The notes beneath the pieces were generated by a model that did not search any database, had not been told where the DNA came from, and saw only the letters and a list, made by a program, of their open reading frames with translations. A stretch of 64,000 nt of DNA, taken from positions 1 through 64,000 of the forward strand of contig BLLV01000149.1 in NCBI GenBank assembly GCA_011959205.1. Direction: 5' to 3'. Both the position numbers and the translations under genes were made by a program. This document shows, piece after piece, positions 63,116 to 64,000 of the stretch; the stretch's first letter is position 1, and each line of letters begins with the position of its first letter. The DNA comes from Bacteroidaceae bacterium (GTDB taxonomy: Bacteria > Bacteroidota > Bacteroidia > Bacteroidales > Bacteroidaceae).

Positions 63116-63949
63116 ATGATGAAAACAATTCGATTCAAATCCGTACTTCCGGTTGCCGTTGCCCTGCTGGCTTCGGCTTTGACCGGTTGCCAAAGCAATG
63201 GCAAACCAGAGATACTCAAACCGATTGAAAATAATCTTGTGGGCAGTTGGGAACTCACCTTGTCGAGCCAACTGGACGACCAGGGCAACACACTGGAGAC
63301 AATACAGCCGGAAGGTTCCAGCTTTATCTATCGTTTCAAAGGCGACGGCAAGATGGTGAACGTACGCACCATGCCCGACGGCAACCAGGAACTGCGCAGC
63401 TATACTTGGACCGCCAACGACGAACAAAACACCTACACGCTGGCCGGAAAGCCTGCCACCCTCATCACCCGCCTTACCGCCGACGAACTGGAGTATCGCA
63501 CCGACACCATGCAGCTGCACGACGGCAAAACCGTGACGCCGGTGCCTGGCATATTCTTTTTCCGAATGAAGCGCGTCGCCGAGGAAACCTCACCGGCCGA
63601 GCGTGTAGTGGGCAAGTGGGTATTCAAGCAGACCTATGAGAAGGTGGACGGCGAATGGCGCGAGAAAAACTACAAGTTTCCCTGGGAGTCCTGGCGCGAG
63701 TTCAAGGACAACGGACGTGTCGTTGGCCACCAGAAGCAGGGAGACAAGGCATCGGACTACGAAGTGAACTGGCGGATCAACATCCGGACCGATGAACTGT
63801 GCATGTATGAAGGCGAACGCACCATATTGACCCGGATGGAACTGGCGGACGACAACACGATGTTGCTCTACTACGACAAGGACTACGATGCCGAGACCGG
63901 CGAGGTGGCCGTTGGTGAGTTCAAGGATGTGTGTATACGCGTTAAGTAA
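63116..63949 (+). CDS. Beta-rich lipoprotein (lipocalin-like)
   Basis: A 277-residue lipoprotein (lipobox ending at Cys25, ALTGC, followed by QSNGKP, without the acidic run of its neighbours, so probably periplasmic). It has two similar halves. Each begins with a W-x3-S/F-type strand (LVGSWELTLSSQLDD near residue 41 and VVGKWVFKQTYEKVDGEW near 165) and goes on with FKGDGKMVNV / FKDNGRVVGH strands. This repeated pattern resembles lipocalin-like or DUF4488-type beta-barrel domains often found in Bacteroides. Ligand unknown. The spacer before it (62990-63115) has a small hairpin AGTCCG/CGGACT at 63001-63018, so it may be transcribed partly on its own. The start may be the second ATG at 63119. 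Confidence 0.7.
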   Translation: MMKTIRFKSVLPVAVALLASALTGCQSNGKPEILKPIENNLVGSWELTLSSQLDDQGNTLETIQPEGSSFIYRFKGDGKMVNVRTMPDGNQELRSYTWTANDEQNTYTLAGKPATLITRLTADELEYRTDTMQLHDGKTVTPVPGIFFFRMKRVAEETSPAERVVGKWVFKQTYEKVDGEWREKNYKFPWESWREFKDNGRVVGHQKQGDKASDYEVNWRINIRTDELCMYEGERTILTRMELADDNTMLLYYDKDYDAETGEVAVGEFKDVCIRVK

Positions 63950-63960
63950 GGAGTAGAAAA

Positions 63961-64000
63961 ATGAAACCGTCGCCCTGCTGGCCGTGGTGGCGAACGGATG
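63961..64000 (+). CDS. Start of a further gene cut by the window edge
   Basis: An ATG at 63961 opens a frame that continues to the end of the window. As read it gives MKPSPCWPWWRTD, not a signal-peptide-like sequence. With one more A in the ATGAAA run the translation would be MKTVALLAVVANG, a normal lipoprotein signal start. The gene may thus contain a one-base deletion at its fourth codon or be a sequencing error, or it starts elsewhere. Confidence 0.35.
   Translation, partial: MKPSPCWPWWRTD

Overview
The window reads as a chromosomal segment of a gut Bacteroidales bacterium, most likely Bacteroides/Phocaeicola. Support comes from the hybrid two-component regulator with a pectin-degradation gene set, many lipoproteins with an S-D-D-D/E run after the lipobox cysteine, GldE, the HU/small ribosomal protein/RNase G cluster, and repeated promoters of the Bacteroidetes type (TTTG, 19-21 nt, TAnnTTTG). 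No rRNA, tRNA, CRISPR array or phage genes were seen. I do not assign a strain.

Region 1 (1-12.05 kb) is the end of a surface polysaccharide locus, very A+T-rich in its first 9 kb: flippase, GT4, polymerase-like protein, a glycosyltransferase with a C-terminal frameshift, GT2, an IspD/TarI-type cytidylyltransferase + SDR + LicD trio (probably adding a phospho-alditol or similar group), a second SDR, a second GT2 and a YjbH-like outer-membrane protein. Region 2 (12.2-24.2 kb) is a rhamnogalacturonan/glucuronate-sugar utilisation operon: GH115, GH28, PL11, GH105 and L-rhamnose mutarotase, then a terminator and a separately promoted HTCS sensor-regulator. No SusC/SusD pair is present. Region 3 (24.2-25.4 kb) is an insertion-sequence graveyard with remains of two unrelated transposases on opposite strands.

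Region 4 (25.5-53.6 kb) is mainly housekeeping: a polyamine dehydrogenase/bcp/recA group, META-domain lipoprotein, dnaK, lysS-gpsA-pgi-HAD, a TlpA-like protein and amidase, HU / a 30-residue bS22-like protein / RNase G, divergent mutY-ssb-gldE-PPTase, a PhoR/PhoB-type pair, asparaginase, a BrkB-type membrane protein, and a trpB-trpG unit. The trp unit has a complete attenuator: consensus promoter, a 20-residue leader peptide with tandem Trp codons, an antiterminator segment and a perfect 10-bp terminator stem.

Region 5 (54.2-64 kb) is clearly G+C-richer and holds an unusual run of eight lipoprotein genes on the plus strand plus the start of another. Seven have an acidic sorting motif after the lipid-anchored cysteine (six of them Ser-Asp-Asp, one Ser-Gly-Asp-Asp), which predicts display on the cell surface. 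They include a 735-residue protein with a BACON-like N-domain and a glycine-rich hydrophobic core, a pair of tandem paralogues, a BMP/PnrA-like binding protein, a periplasmic-binding-protein-like domain fused to a legumain-type (C13) cysteine protease, a small lipoprotein, and an M15C-type peptidoglycan peptidase. A single consensus promoter with a 220-nt leader precedes the run. This is the best candidate for an undescribed system: a surface proteolysis/binding apparatus whose substrate cannot be told from sequence.
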